Positions 8,024 through 16,396 of a DNA stretch of 64,000 bases are shown piece by piece. Position 1 is the first letter of the stretch; each line of letters opens with the position of its first letter. The notes under the pieces were generated by a model that was given only the letters and a program-made list of their open reading frames with translations, was not told the origin of the DNA and searched no databases. Made by a program: the position numbers and the translations under genes. The stretch comes from JABMMZ01 sp964438995 (GTDB lineage: Bacteria; Bacteroidota; Bacteroidia; NS11-12g; UBA955): the NCBI GenBank assembly GCA_964438995.1, contig CAYTMQ010000002.1, positions 124,001 through 188,000 on the forward strand. The letters are read 5' to 3'.

Positions 8024-9901
8024 TTAAATAGATGCAAATTGATTATTTAATTGTTTTTTTATTGTTAGAAATGCTTTTAAACTATTACCTTCATAGTATT
8101 GTTTTAAAACATTAACAGTTCTTTTATGATTCGCTTCTAATTTCTCAATATCCCAATCTTCGTTTGCCATAAAAATATAGTTAGTATTTGCACGGGTTTC
8201 AATTGCTCCTTGATATTTAATTTTTTTCTCATTAAATAATCTATTACTTAATGATGCATTTTTATTTTTATCAATTAGAGCTAAATTTCCTAATTTATGC
8301 ACCCAATCTTTATGAAGATTTATATCTATGTTCCAATCTGAACTGTCAATTTTTTGTGGCATTAAATGTTCAATTGAAGATAAGTCTTTATTGTACTGCA
8401 AAACAGTAGCAGGATTACCCATTAATAAATCCATTTTCAAAAGTAGATATCTGGTTTTATTTATTCTAGTTCCAACATAGGCTCCAAATTTTTCATTTTC
8501 TAGTAAAGACTCAAAATCTTCAATAAAAATTGGTTTATCTGAAGATACCTCTTCGTCATAAAAATCAAATCTTAAGCAAGGATCATTGATAAATTCGTCG
8601 CTAGCTTCGTCAATACTAAATTCACCTTTTTTTATTTTTTCCAAGAATAAATCAAGTTTTCTAAGTATAATAAAAGTTCTTGTTTGTGACTGCCGTCTAC
8701 CTAATAACCATCCAATAGAAAACAAATTATCTAACTTAATCATAAATTCGACAATTTTCACCTCACCAAATACTTCTCGATAATGCATAAGAGGCGCCAA
8801 ATATTGACTTCCAAAAACACTTGACAAAATAAAATTCAAATTAGAGAATAATCCAAGACTATCTCTAGTAGTAATACTACTATTTGTTATAGATTCAAAA
8901 TGTACAATGTATTTACCTACGAAATCAAGAGTGTCAGTACCTTTGTTTAATAATCCTCTTTTAAACATAAATTCAAAAGCTTTTGTCAATGATTTATTAT
9001 CATCACTTCTGTACTTCATTTTGATGAAAACTAAAGCCCATAAAAAGTCATCAAAACTCTTATATGGTGCAGAAATTGAATTTTCGAAATCTGACCATTT
9101 ATTTGCATATAGCTTTCTCAGATCTGAATTTTCAATAACTCTCAAGTTTTGCGCTCTAAGTATATCGGATACTTGCAATTGAAGACCTCTACTATTAAGA
9201 ACTGTAAAAAGATTATATGCATCGTCCAAGTTATTAGGTGTTGCTAGGTATAATGCTAATACTTTAGTAGAAAGATATTTATAAAAATCAGCTAAATATT
9301 GCTCTTCCTTTCCAACATTTTCCGCAAACTTTGAATCCCACCATTGTTTCATAATTAGAATACCACGTGCCATATTGCGAATAGATGATCCATTGGAATT
9401 ATTATTTGCCTTATCTTCTAAATCTTTTATCAGAAGAGTTGACTCCTCTTTAATAAGAAATTCATCTAGAAAATCCTTATCATCCCTGATTTCAAATTCT
9501 ATTCTATTTCTTGAAGGTATATTATTATAATCATCAGCTTCTTGCACCAATCTACGTTGAACATTTTCTTTTAATTTAACTTTAGTTGAGAGATCTCTAA
9601 TAACACCATGCAATATAAATAGAGTTATAAAGCGTTGCTGTCCATCTAAAATATCTTGATAAACATATTCGACATTCTTATTACTTTTGTCATGTCTTGT
9701 ATTCCAAATCATGCAACCTAAAAAATACTCCTTATTTGAATCATTTTCCATAGCTTTACTTATATCTTCCAATAAAGCAATAATTTGTTCTTCCCCCCAT
9801 ACATAAGGTCTTTGATATTCAGGTACATTAAAAAATTGTTCAGGACTAAAAATATCCTTAATATACTTCTTCCCAGTAACTAATGTTGCATTGTCAATCA
9901 T
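8024..9901 (-). CDS. DUF262/DUF1524 protein, GmrSD-like nuclease
   Basis: A 625-residue protein with the two halves of GmrSD-type enzymes fused. The N-terminal DUF262 (ParB/Srx-like) domain shows VPEYQRPYVWGEEQ (26-39) and the hallmark ILDGQQRFITL (84-94). The C-terminal DUF1524 HNH-type nuclease region shows SIEHLMPQ, then W..KLGNLALI, N.SLSN and F..KK near residues 525-580. GmrSD and related proteins such as BrxU and SspE-like enzymes restrict modified phage DNA, using nucleotide hydrolysis by DUF262. Whether this one targets modified DNA is not shown. It stands alone, 122 bases from hsdM and about 450 bases from the next operon, in a run of defence-type genes. Confidence 0.85.
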   Translation of the reverse strand: MIDNATLVTGKKYIKDIFSPEQFFNVPEYQRPYVWGEEQIIALLEDISKAMENDSNKEYFLGCMIWNTRHDKSNKNVEYVYQDILDGQQRFITLFILHGVIRDLSTKVKLKENVQRRLVQEADDYNNIPSRNRIEFEIRDDKDFLDEFLIKEESTLLIKDLEDKANNNSNGSSIRNMARGILIMKQWWDSKFAENVGKEEQYLADFYKYLSTKVLALYLATPNNLDDAYNLFTVLNSRGLQLQVSDILRAQNLRVIENSDLRKLYANKWSDFENSISAPYKSFDDFLWALVFIKMKYRSDDNKSLTKAFEFMFKRGLLNKGTDTLDFVGKYIVHFESITNSSITTRDSLGLFSNLNFILSSVFGSQYLAPLMHYREVFGEVKIVEFMIKLDNLFSIGWLLGRRQSQTRTFIILRKLDLFLEKIKKGEFSIDEASDEFINDPCLRFDFYDEEVSSDKPIFIEDFESLLENEKFGAYVGTRINKTRYLLLKMDLLMGNPATVLQYNKDLSSIEHLMPQKIDSSDWNIDINLHKDWVHKLGNLALIDKNKNASLSNRLFNEKKIKYQGAIETRANTNYIFMANEDWDIEKLEANHKRTVNVLKQYYEGNSLKAFLTIKKQLNNQFASI

Positions 9902-10350
9902 ATTTATAAATTAATTTTAATAAGTTTTGTTTTTAAAGGCATAAGTATATTGAAATACTTAATTTTAATAGTTTTATCATCACAACAATACCACCCATTT
10001 TAAAAATCTCCAAATGACTTGTCTAAAATCACCCTTTTGGGTGATAGAAAAAGTAGACACTGATTTGGCTCAACTTTTATTTTTCAAAAACTTAGAGGGA
10101 TGAAAAAAGGAATAATATTCCCGATTATCGGGAATATTCCACTGGGAGTGGAATTTTAAAAGTAGATATTTTACATCCTAATAATAGCTTAAAGCCTTAT
10201 AGGGTATAGGACTCAGGCAATTTTAGTGTAATCGATTTTAGCAGATAATTCCACTGTGGGAGGAATTTGAGAGGTAAATTTTAACTCAAAGGTATTAACG
10301 GTTAATTAGAGTAAGAACTCTAAAGATTCCTTTGAAGGTCAGAAATGTTT
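9902..10350. other. Intergenic region with palindromes, no gene seen
   Basis: This 449-base stretch separates two minus-strand units. I see no credible reading frame. It holds a 25-base palindrome at 10114-10138 and two related 19-base imperfect inverted repeats at 10136-10154 and 10248-10266, both beginning ATTCCACT and ending GAAT. The part nearest 9901 should hold the promoter of the DUF262 gene, but I could not recognise one. Confidence 0.5.
10101..10138 (-). terminator. Possible terminator of the patatin operon
   Basis: The arms at 10114-10125 and 10127-10138 are exact inverted repeats (AATATTCCCGAT and its complement). On the minus strand they are followed within a few bases by a run of six T. 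It lies 210 bases beyond the patatin stop codon. With only one central base the palindrome could equally be a protein-binding site. Confidence 0.4.
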
Positions 10351-12519
10351 TTATTTCAAAACATCTTTAACATTCACAACTTCCACATTTTTATTCATGC
10401 GTCTTAAATTGAAATCTGAAATTACCCAATTCATAGGGTATGGAATCTTATCCTTACGAAGTGAATCCATTGGAAGATTTAAAATGCAAAATGGGGATTG
10501 AGATTTTATTAAGTCACAATGATCAACAAAATACTCCAATTTTTTATTACTTAAACTCGTTTGCTCACCATAAGTACCAGCTACAGTTAATAGAGGAGCC
10601 GCAAGATCGTTTACCATAGAATTCAGTTTCTTTTCTTCTTCCTTATGGTCATCGCCATTTGATATATAAATAACCTTAAACTGCAATTTGTTTTTATACT
10701 TTCTGTACAAAGTATCTTTGGAATCTTTCATTTTTCGTTCAATGTATTGCAACATTTCTAGAGTTACACCCCCACCTGTGTTATCGAAATAGCCACCATC
10801 AACAAAATGTAAATTATTGATTTCACCTGCTGGAGATATATATGGAAAACGAGCGCCTAATATCACAGAACTACTGAATAGCATCTGTTTTCTATCTTCT
10901 AGATTACTAGAAGTATCTATAAAATTAAGAATATCTAAACGTTCTGAAAAAGAAGTATCTATCTTTATATTACTTACTACACCAGGTGAACCTGAGCGCA
11001 ACTCGGTTGTATTGATAAACAGCATGGGCATATCTCCATTATGTTTATAGATAAAATTAACAGGCCTTTTAAAATAATTTTTTATTACGGTACTTTCAGG
11101 CATTTCTTCCATGGTTTGTTCAAGAACCGCTGCCCTATCGTCCATAAAGATGAAATGAAAAACATGCCTAAACAAATCAGGACCTAAAAATCTTGCAAAG
11201 GAGGATGAGAAAAAATCGGTACTTAAAAAACTTGTAGACTCTTTGGTAAAATTTACTTTTTTATTACTTCTTTGTTCGTACAACAAACTGAAGAAAGCAG
11301 CATTTCCAACAGAGCCTCCTGATGCACCAGCCAAACTGAGGAGATGCTTTGAAAACTTATCGTTTATATCAGAATTTTCTTCTAATTTAGACAGGACAGA
11401 TGCAACCCAATATCCACTTTTCGAAGCTCCGCCATCTGCTATAACAACATATACTTTGAATGGATTTGTAGAATCAGCTTTTTCAATATCTATTTTGCGT
11501 GTATTATTATTAATCCATTGGTTAAAGAACTGGTCAATATTTGGTCTATCTTTATATGGATTTTTTTCATTAGTGCTTTGTAACCTAACTTTATATGGGT
11601 TATAAAGCGACCCAACCCAAAACGCGAAAATTAATAGAGGTAAACCAAGTTTAACTTTTCGTTGCATAGTAAAGTTTTTAACCAGATATATAAATCCTAC
11701 CCAAAGTGCAAATGCCAGCAAGGTGATGCCTAATCCACCAAAAGAATCTGCAAAAATCTTTATTTCTAAAATCGCTATATAAAGTATGAAAGTTAACAGA
11801 GCTAGAGCATTGTAAGCCTTCTTAAAATTGCTTCTTTGTTCATGACTGTATCTATTGCTAACTATAGCCTTTCTTTTCCAAATTGCTAAATACACAAATG
11901 CAATCTGCACAAAAAAGAAGAACAACATCATCCCAAAGCACCAAATAACATGTTTAGTCATTTGATCATCATAAACCGCCATTTTGCTGCTTGAAAGTTC
12001 TAACTTAAAGATTAAAAAAGCTATATAAATAAAAGCTAAGAATACGCTCACATACAACCAAACATTATTAAAATTAAACTTTACTTTTATAAGGCAGAAA
12101 TAATACATATTATGGCCTATAAGTAATACACAAATTAAGTAATTTGGAATATCAATGGTTTCTAAGTTTAAAAATGCGATTTGTATTATGACCGCTACAT
12201 TATATCCAATAAGTCTAGGTGCATGTTCAAAAACAACCAGATATTTCGGATTATTAGAATTGATATAAGTATTAGACACTTGCCTAGAACCAAACCAAGA
12301 AAACAGCATCCAAATTAGCACTCCAACTACAGTCCATAAACGAGGTCCGGTATACTCTCCTGCTTGCATTAACAAATCTTGCCCAATAGGCATTTTAATA
12401 AGGATAAAATAATACGCCAACAAGAACAATATACCTGGGAAAAAGAGGTATATGGCTTTGAAGAGAGAGTTTAGGAAAGAGAGGATTTTATTATTATTTA
12501 GCTTAGTAAAATCTATCAT
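10351..12519 (-). CDS. Membrane-anchored patatin-like phospholipase
   Basis: A 722-residue protein in two parts. Residues 20-300 hold about eight hydrophobic segments (roughly 20-42, 63-77, 104-120, 126-146, 154-172, 190-214, 237-255, 262-282, 292-304), so it is an integral membrane protein. Residues 355-700 form a patatin-like hydrolase. VYVVIADGGASKSG (356-369) gives the oxyanion region, GASGGSVG (398-405) the GxSxG nucleophile elbow with Ser400, and FVDGGYFDNTGG (572-583) the catalytic Asp574 in DGG. Patatins release fatty acids from phospholipids, and several serve as effectors in defence systems such as CBASS. It is the last gene of a five-gene operon. Fusion of patatin to so large a membrane part is uncommon; its trigger is unknown. 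Confidence 0.82.
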   Translation of the reverse strand: MIDFTKLNNNKILSFLNSLFKAIYLFFPGILFLLAYYFILIKMPIGQDLLMQAGEYTGPRLWTVVGVLIWMLFSWFGSRQVSNTYINSNNPKYLVVFEHAPRLIGYNVAVIIQIAFLNLETIDIPNYLICVLLIGHNMYYFCLIKVKFNFNNVWLYVSVFLAFIYIAFLIFKLELSSSKMAVYDDQMTKHVIWCFGMMLFFFFVQIAFVYLAIWKRKAIVSNRYSHEQRSNFKKAYNALALLTFILYIAILEIKIFADSFGGLGITLLAFALWVGFIYLVKNFTMQRKVKLGLPLLIFAFWVGSLYNPYKVRLQSTNEKNPYKDRPNIDQFFNQWINNNTRKIDIEKADSTNPFKVYVVIADGGASKSGYWVASVLSKLEENSDINDKFSKHLLSLAGASGGSVGNAAFFSLLYEQRSNKKVNFTKESTSFLSTDFFSSSFARFLGPDLFRHVFHFIFMDDRAAVLEQTMEEMPESTVIKNYFKRPVNFIYKHNGDMPMLFINTTELRSGSPGVVSNIKIDTSFSERLDILNFIDTSSNLEDRKQMLFSSSVILGARFPYISPAGEINNLHFVDGGYFDNTGGGVTLEMLQYIERKMKDSKDTLYRKYKNKLQFKVIYISNGDDHKEEEKKLNSMVNDLAAPLLTVAGTYGEQTSLSNKKLEYFVDHCDLIKSQSPFCILNLPMDSLRKDKIPYPMNWVISDFNLRRMNKNVEVVNVKDVLK

Positions 12520-12545
12520 AATTTAAGTAAAATTGTTTAATTTAA

Positions 12546-12935
12546 TTAGTACATATTAAATAACCCTAATAGGAATAAAATCGTTCCAATAGCAAAAGTT
12601 ATAGCATTTAATACTATTAAAAATTCGCAAAGATTTAATAGTTTTTTATTAAAACCACCACCCTTTCTAAGAGTAATAATATGAGAAGACATATAGTCAG
12701 TAGCAAAATATCTATGAGCTAGAGAAAATAGGATTGCAATGGCAAGAAACACAATTGACAATTTAAATGAATTAATAGAGCATTTAGAAAATTCTTCAAT
12801 TTTAAAATTCTCTTTAAGAATAGAGACAGAGCCCATTGCCGCAATGATAATCATTGAGATTCGCAAAATTTCAGACGAGTATTTGACATATCTATCTAAG
12901 ATTTCAAAATCGGGTTTGTAGTCGTGTTCGTTCAT
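12546..12935 (-). CDS. Small three-helix membrane protein, unknown
   Basis: I do not recognise this 129-residue protein. It has a charged N-terminus (DYKPDFEILDRYVKYSSEI) and three hydrophobic segments at about 24-40, 57-76 and 102-126. The short loop between the last two holds a KGGGFNKK patch. The layout (short soluble start, then two or three helices ending at the C-terminus) resembles SLATT-type pore-forming effectors, but I cannot confirm the family. It sits 26 bases upstream of the patatin gene and 22 bases after the protease-like gene, so it belongs to the five-gene operon. Confidence 0.65.
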   Translation of the reverse strand: MNEHDYKPDFEILDRYVKYSSEILRISMIIIAAMGSVSILKENFKIEEFSKCSINSFKLSIVFLAIAILFSLAHRYFATDYMSSHIITLRKGGGFNKKLLNLCEFLIVLNAITFAIGTILFLLGLFNMY

Positions 12936-12957
12936 AATATATGTTTTGGAATTAATG

Positions 12958-13686
12958 TTACACTAATATTTGTGCACCAGTAGGATCTTCGCCTCTAGTA
13001 CCATCACCATGTATTTCAGACAATCTATCTAAAGTTTCAATAGGAGCTATCCCATCTTCTTCACTCATCCAAGCTTCGTCATATAAACCTTTATCAAAGT
13101 ACACTGCATGGTCATCATTCCATAAAAGAAGATTACTATAGGACTTTAGATTATCAATAGTGCAGTTTACAACACTCTCCACACTAACTCCTAATAGTTC
13201 GTGAATATATCTTGAATCCTCCCCTTTATTTAAATCATTTATAGCCCTTCTATATTCTCGATTTATTCTATATGCTGACCTACGTATTTCAGCCATAACA
13301 GCAAAACAGAAGTTTGAAAATTCAAGTACATCTTTCGACACTTCATCATTATTAAATAGTTCAAAAGATGATTTAGATTTAGCAAATTGAAAATCAAAAA
13401 AACTAAGAGTATATGAAGCATTATCTTCATCTCTGAGATAAATCACAAACAGTTCATTAGTATTATCAACTTCAATTTTTTTAAATACACAATCAAAACC
13501 GTAAGTTCCAATAGCAGCCTTAATTAAAGCAATTGAAGCACAATTACCTCCCCCTCCAATTCTTCTAAAAAAAGGCAAGTTAACACGCCCTTGCTTAAAG
13601 GCATTCATAATAATTTTGGGTTCAATCAAATTCGGATTTGAAGTTTCAAAATTTAGATTTGAGATTATTCTTAAAATTCTTTGCAT
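12958..13686 (-). CDS. Unknown protein with papain-like cysteine protease signature
   Basis: A 242-residue protein that I cannot place in a named family. Two motifs stand out: RRIGGGGNCASIALIKAAIG (41-60), which looks like a papain-fold nucleophile loop with Cys49 at the start of a helix, and LLLWNDDHAVYF (187-198), which looks like the His strand with His193. A small residue-rich G-x-x-x-CAS before a helix plus a distant DHAVYF is the arrangement of calpain-, C39- and C58-like peptidases. No signal peptide or membrane segment is seen, so it is cytoplasmic. It lies in the operon between two membrane protein genes, with 22-base spacings. A protease beside a possible gasdermin would be the expected activator; this is inference from two motifs. 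Confidence 0.55.
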   Translation of the reverse strand: MQRILRIISNLNFETSNPNLIEPKIIMNAFKQGRVNLPFFRRIGGGGNCASIALIKAAIGTYGFDCVFKKIEVDNTNELFVIYLRDEDNASYTLSFFDFQFAKSKSSFELFNNDEVSKDVLEFSNFCFAVMAEIRRSAYRINREYRRAINDLNKGEDSRYIHELLGVSVESVVNCTIDNLKSYSNLLLWNDDHAVYFDKGLYDEAWMSEEDGIAPIETLDRLSEIHGDGTRGEDPTGAQILV

Positions 13687-13708
13687 ATGTTAAATATCAA
13701 TTTTCAAA

Positions 13709-14290
13709 CTATCTATTTTCAAGTAGTTTAGAGAAATACAATCTTGTCCATAAATAAGTTAGAATAAAACCACTTATTGAGAAAAAAATAATAATGCTTT
13801 CAGCAAAAATATCACCTATAACACCACCGCCTAAAGTCGGTCCATAGTGAACTCCTATACTCATTATATAATCAGGTATTTTAGATAATTTTGTCAACCC
13901 TAGACCAACTATAGTTTTAGTTAACCAATCTCCAACTTGCACTAGATTATCATTTGCTATATAACCTTGAGAAGTTTTAATTAAGTCGGCCTCTGAATTT
14001 GAAATAGATCTAGGTATTGCAAAAATAAAACCGATTAAACTGCCCACAGAGAGTGACATACCTGCCATTAGATTAGCTTGACTAAAAATTATAAAAAAAT
14101 AACTCCAATTTGAATTTGCATTGTTTAAATATGCAATTGACATCGAGTAAGAAAAAATCAAAAACTCACCAATAATTAATAACCATTTAATATAGATTAT
14201 GGCTTTATTTTTTTTTATATCTTCATTTATTTCTTGCTTTTGAGCCCCTATATTACTATAGGTTGAAGTATTTTCCTCATGCGTACTCAT
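13709..14290 (-). CDS. Three-helix membrane protein with DWLTK-IVGLGL motif, unknown
   Basis: A 193-residue protein with a soluble, polar first 28 residues and membrane segments at about 31-54, 72-92 and 162-186. Between the second and third segment lies a conserved-looking stretch: FAIPRS (90-95), a YIANDNLVQVGDWLTK segment (110-125) and IVGLGLTKL (127-135). I have the impression that this 'NLxQxxDWLTKxIVGxGL' pattern recurs in uncharacterised bacterial membrane proteins, but I cannot give a family name. The gene is 10 bases downstream of the possible gasdermin gene and 22 bases upstream of the protease-like gene. It may anchor or sense for the system; no function is shown. Confidence 0.65.
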   Translation of the reverse strand: MSTHEENTSTYSNIGAQKQEINEDIKKNKAIIYIKWLLIIGEFLIFSYSMSIAYLNNANSNWSYFFIIFSQANLMAGMSLSVGSLIGFIFAIPRSISNSEADLIKTSQGYIANDNLVQVGDWLTKTIVGLGLTKLSKIPDYIMSIGVHYGPTLGGGVIGDIFAESIIIFFSISGFILTYLWTRLYFSKLLENR

Positions 14291-14300
14291 AAGTAAATTA

Positions 14301-15149
14301 CTAGCTTATTCTCTCAATTACTTCATCCGTTACATCTACTAACTCTAACATATCTTTATCAAGCAATTTTTTTCTTTCATCAAAAGACAAATTTGCTAGA
14401 ATGTCTTGTTCTCTAATTCCATCTAAAATTTTTAAGTGCATTTCTTCTGTGATTAAATGTCTTTTTAGTCTAATACCAGACACTCTATATGCTAATACTC
14501 CACCATTAGATCCATCAATATTATAGCCAACCTCCTTCTTCCATTTCAATTTAAAATCAGCTGAGGCTTCAATTTCGGCAGCTTGAATTTCTGCATTTAG
14601 GTTAAAACTTACAGTACCTCCATTTGTTCCACTAAATTGAAGATAATACTTGTCTGCATAAACCAAACCTCTAACTATGTAGACATTTGCAGAAATATCT
14701 CCTTTTGTATATTTATTTAAAATTTCATCTCTAAACTCTATAAAGTTAACCATACTTTGTTGTCTCATACCCTGAACTTTTAAAAACATTTGATTATTGG
14801 ATGAAAAATCGACAACTATTCCAGCTTCATCAATTTTAAAATGTTCACTTAATACTGCCTCACCTTTTAGTTTTGTTGTAATATTGACTTCTGAACTAGA
14901 TGTTATATTCTTACTAACCGTTGGTCCCTCCACAAATTTTGTTAAATTTGCCGAGAATATGGAGCTATCTATAATTGGTATTGTATCATTTTCTGAAGAT
15001 AAAATATCACCTATTGTTAGTGTGCTATCAGTAGTAATCAATGGTATATAATTTCTACCATAAAGTTTGTTTATTTGTCTTCTAATAATTCTTGCTTGTT
15101 TGTTTGTTAGTTCACTCATAATATTTTTTTTAGCAACATTACCCCCCAT
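14301..15149 (-). CDS. Unknown protein, possible gasdermin-like pore former
   Basis: About 280 residues, no signal peptide and no hydrophobic helix; beta-rich. The order of motifs recalls the gasdermin N-terminal domain: LTIGDIL near the start, LKGEAVLS, NVYIVRGLVYADKYYL, then alternating GGTVSFNL strands, and GGVLAYRVSGIRLK before a charged helical tail of about 50 residues. In gasdermins the matching places read L.D.LEP, KG.A.LS, YVV.EV, F.LP and G..LAFRV, and a C-terminal tail blocks the pore until a protease removes it. This is by-eye resemblance, not a search. Against it, the N-terminus lacks the cysteine that is palmitoylated in known bacterial gasdermins. ATG at 15149 follows GGGAG; ATG at 15119 is an alternative start. 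First gene of the five-gene operon. Confidence 0.4.
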   Translation of the reverse strand: MGGNVAKKNIMSELTNKQARIIRRQINKLYGRNYIPLITTDSTLTIGDILSSENDTIPIIDSSIFSANLTKFVEGPTVSKNITSSSEVNITTKLKGEAVLSEHFKIDEAGIVVDFSSNNQMFLKVQGMRQQSMVNFIEFRDEILNKYTKGDISANVYIVRGLVYADKYYLQFSGTNGGTVSFNLNAEIQAAEIEASADFKLKWKKEVGYNIDGSNGGVLAYRVSGIRLKRHLITEEMHLKILDGIREQDILANLSFDERKKLLDKDMLELVDVTDEVIERIS

Positions 15150-15504
15150 TATTCTCCCAAACAATACCCCTTTCAAAAATCATCCTTTGGGGTGACTGGA
15201 AATTGACAAGTAGAGACAGAAGATTGTTGGGGTGAAGGGTACTTGATGTATGGAAATACTGTGCTTTAAAATGGAATTTGTAAGCAAGTTTTGAATCGAA
15301 AAATCTGAACTACAGATGTGTATAGGTCGCGACAATTTCTTGCTCTATTTTTCAAACAATGAATAGAAATCGGTAAAACATCGTTAATAAAATTTTTGAA
15401 GTTTTTGTTCAAAGAATTGGTTTTCGTTCTCCGTTTTCGTATTTGAACTTTATGTCAAGGGTTTTTAGTAAATTGATTTTTGGTCTTTGAGTTAAGTCAT
15501 TCCC
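15150..15504. other. Intergenic region, nothing recognised
   Basis: This 355-base AT-rich stretch lies upstream of the five-gene membrane/protease operon and should contain its promoter. I found no clear TAnnTTTG element, no strong hairpin and no reading frame worth calling. Confidence 0.4.
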
Positions 15505-16221
15505 CTACTCGTTCTCGATCATTTCTTGATACGCCTTTTTACCAAATAGGGCATTGATGAAATTGGCATAGGCATCTATCATACATGTGTCATCGACTAT
15601 ACAGTAAATGGTGTCTTTGTATGATATGGTATAGTCTTCTGCTGTGGTGCATCCTCCGTTTTTTACCAGTCGCAGATTGTTTTCGAAGGTGCTGAACAAT
15701 TGCATGTCTTCTGCACTCATTATCCTCGTTTTGCCATCGCGGGTCATTGTGTAATGGTCGGCTTGACGCTCTAACACAAACATATCAGAGCCATAGTGGA
15801 AACAGCCTGAGGTGTGGTACTTGAGTATCAGTTGTTCGCCCACCTGTAAACTGTCTGATAGTCGGATGTTATACAGAAGTGTGTTGTTGTAATAGGCGTA
15901 TAGTTTAAGCTGTTTTGTTCCGGGAGTGTTGACTTCCAAAGTCAAGGTATCGTTGTGTAGACTGTCTTTTTGATACACCAATTTGTAGCTTCCACTGTCT
16001 ATTGGCGCAAAATAAAATCCGGTATTGTAGACTTCATATCGTTTGAACTGACCCCTAGAGTTGATGATGGTGAATGATGCTTGTTGATTGTATTTACTGC
16101 TGTCAGCGCTGTTGATGAAACTCAAAAACAAGTTTGCTCTGAACTGTGCTTTAAGAGGTGTGGAACTCAAGCTCAAAATGCTTAGAACACCCATTAAAAT
16201 AAGTCGAGTAGTTTGTTTCAT
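15505..16221 (-). CDS. Secreted protein of unknown function
   Basis: A 238-residue protein with a signal peptide: MKQTTR, a hydrophobic core (LILMGVLSILSLS) and cleavage after LKAQ near residue 26. The mature part is beta-rich with repeated Tyr/Asp strands and four or more cysteines (CFHYG near 140, GGCTTAEDY near 192, CIVDDTCMI near 208) that could pair in the periplasm. No family is recognised. Its start ATG overlaps the stop of a short upstream frame as ATGA, a sign of translational coupling and thus that the upstream frame was once a real gene. Confidence 0.65.
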   Translation of the reverse strand: MKQTTRLILMGVLSILSLSSTPLKAQFRANLFLSFINSADSSKYNQQASFTIINSRGQFKRYEVYNTGFYFAPIDSGSYKLVYQKDSLHNDTLTLEVNTPGTKQLKLYAYYNNTLLYNIRLSDSLQVGEQLILKYHTSGCFHYGSDMFVLERQADHYTMTRDGKTRIMSAEDMQLFSTFENNLRLVKNGGCTTAEDYTISYKDTIYCIVDDTCMIDAYANFINALFGKKAYQEMIENE

Positions 16222-16382
16222 GGATGTAGCAGTGTATTCGGATATTGTTGGTGGATGTCGGTGATGGATAGTCCGGTTTTTAAGGACATGTATTGATGGA
16301 ATTTCATAGCGTCTCTAATGTTTGCGACCAAGACTGACATAACGCTGTCTTTAGGGTGTTTATTGTAAAAGGGGCTGTCCAT
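16218..16382 (-). pseudogene. Truncated gene remnant coupled to the secreted protein gene
   Basis: A 54-residue frame (MDSPFYNKHPKDSV... to ...QQYPNTLLHP) with protein-like composition ends in the TGA that overlaps the ATG of the next gene. The frame stays open upstream into the 101-bp repeat at 16397-16497, where the sequence becomes repeat DNA. This suggests that the repeat replaced or cut off the 5' part of a longer gene, such as a small regulator in the same operon. It could also be a genuine small protein starting at ATG 16382. Confidence 0.4.
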
Positions 16383-16396
16383 GAGGTGGATGGTTA

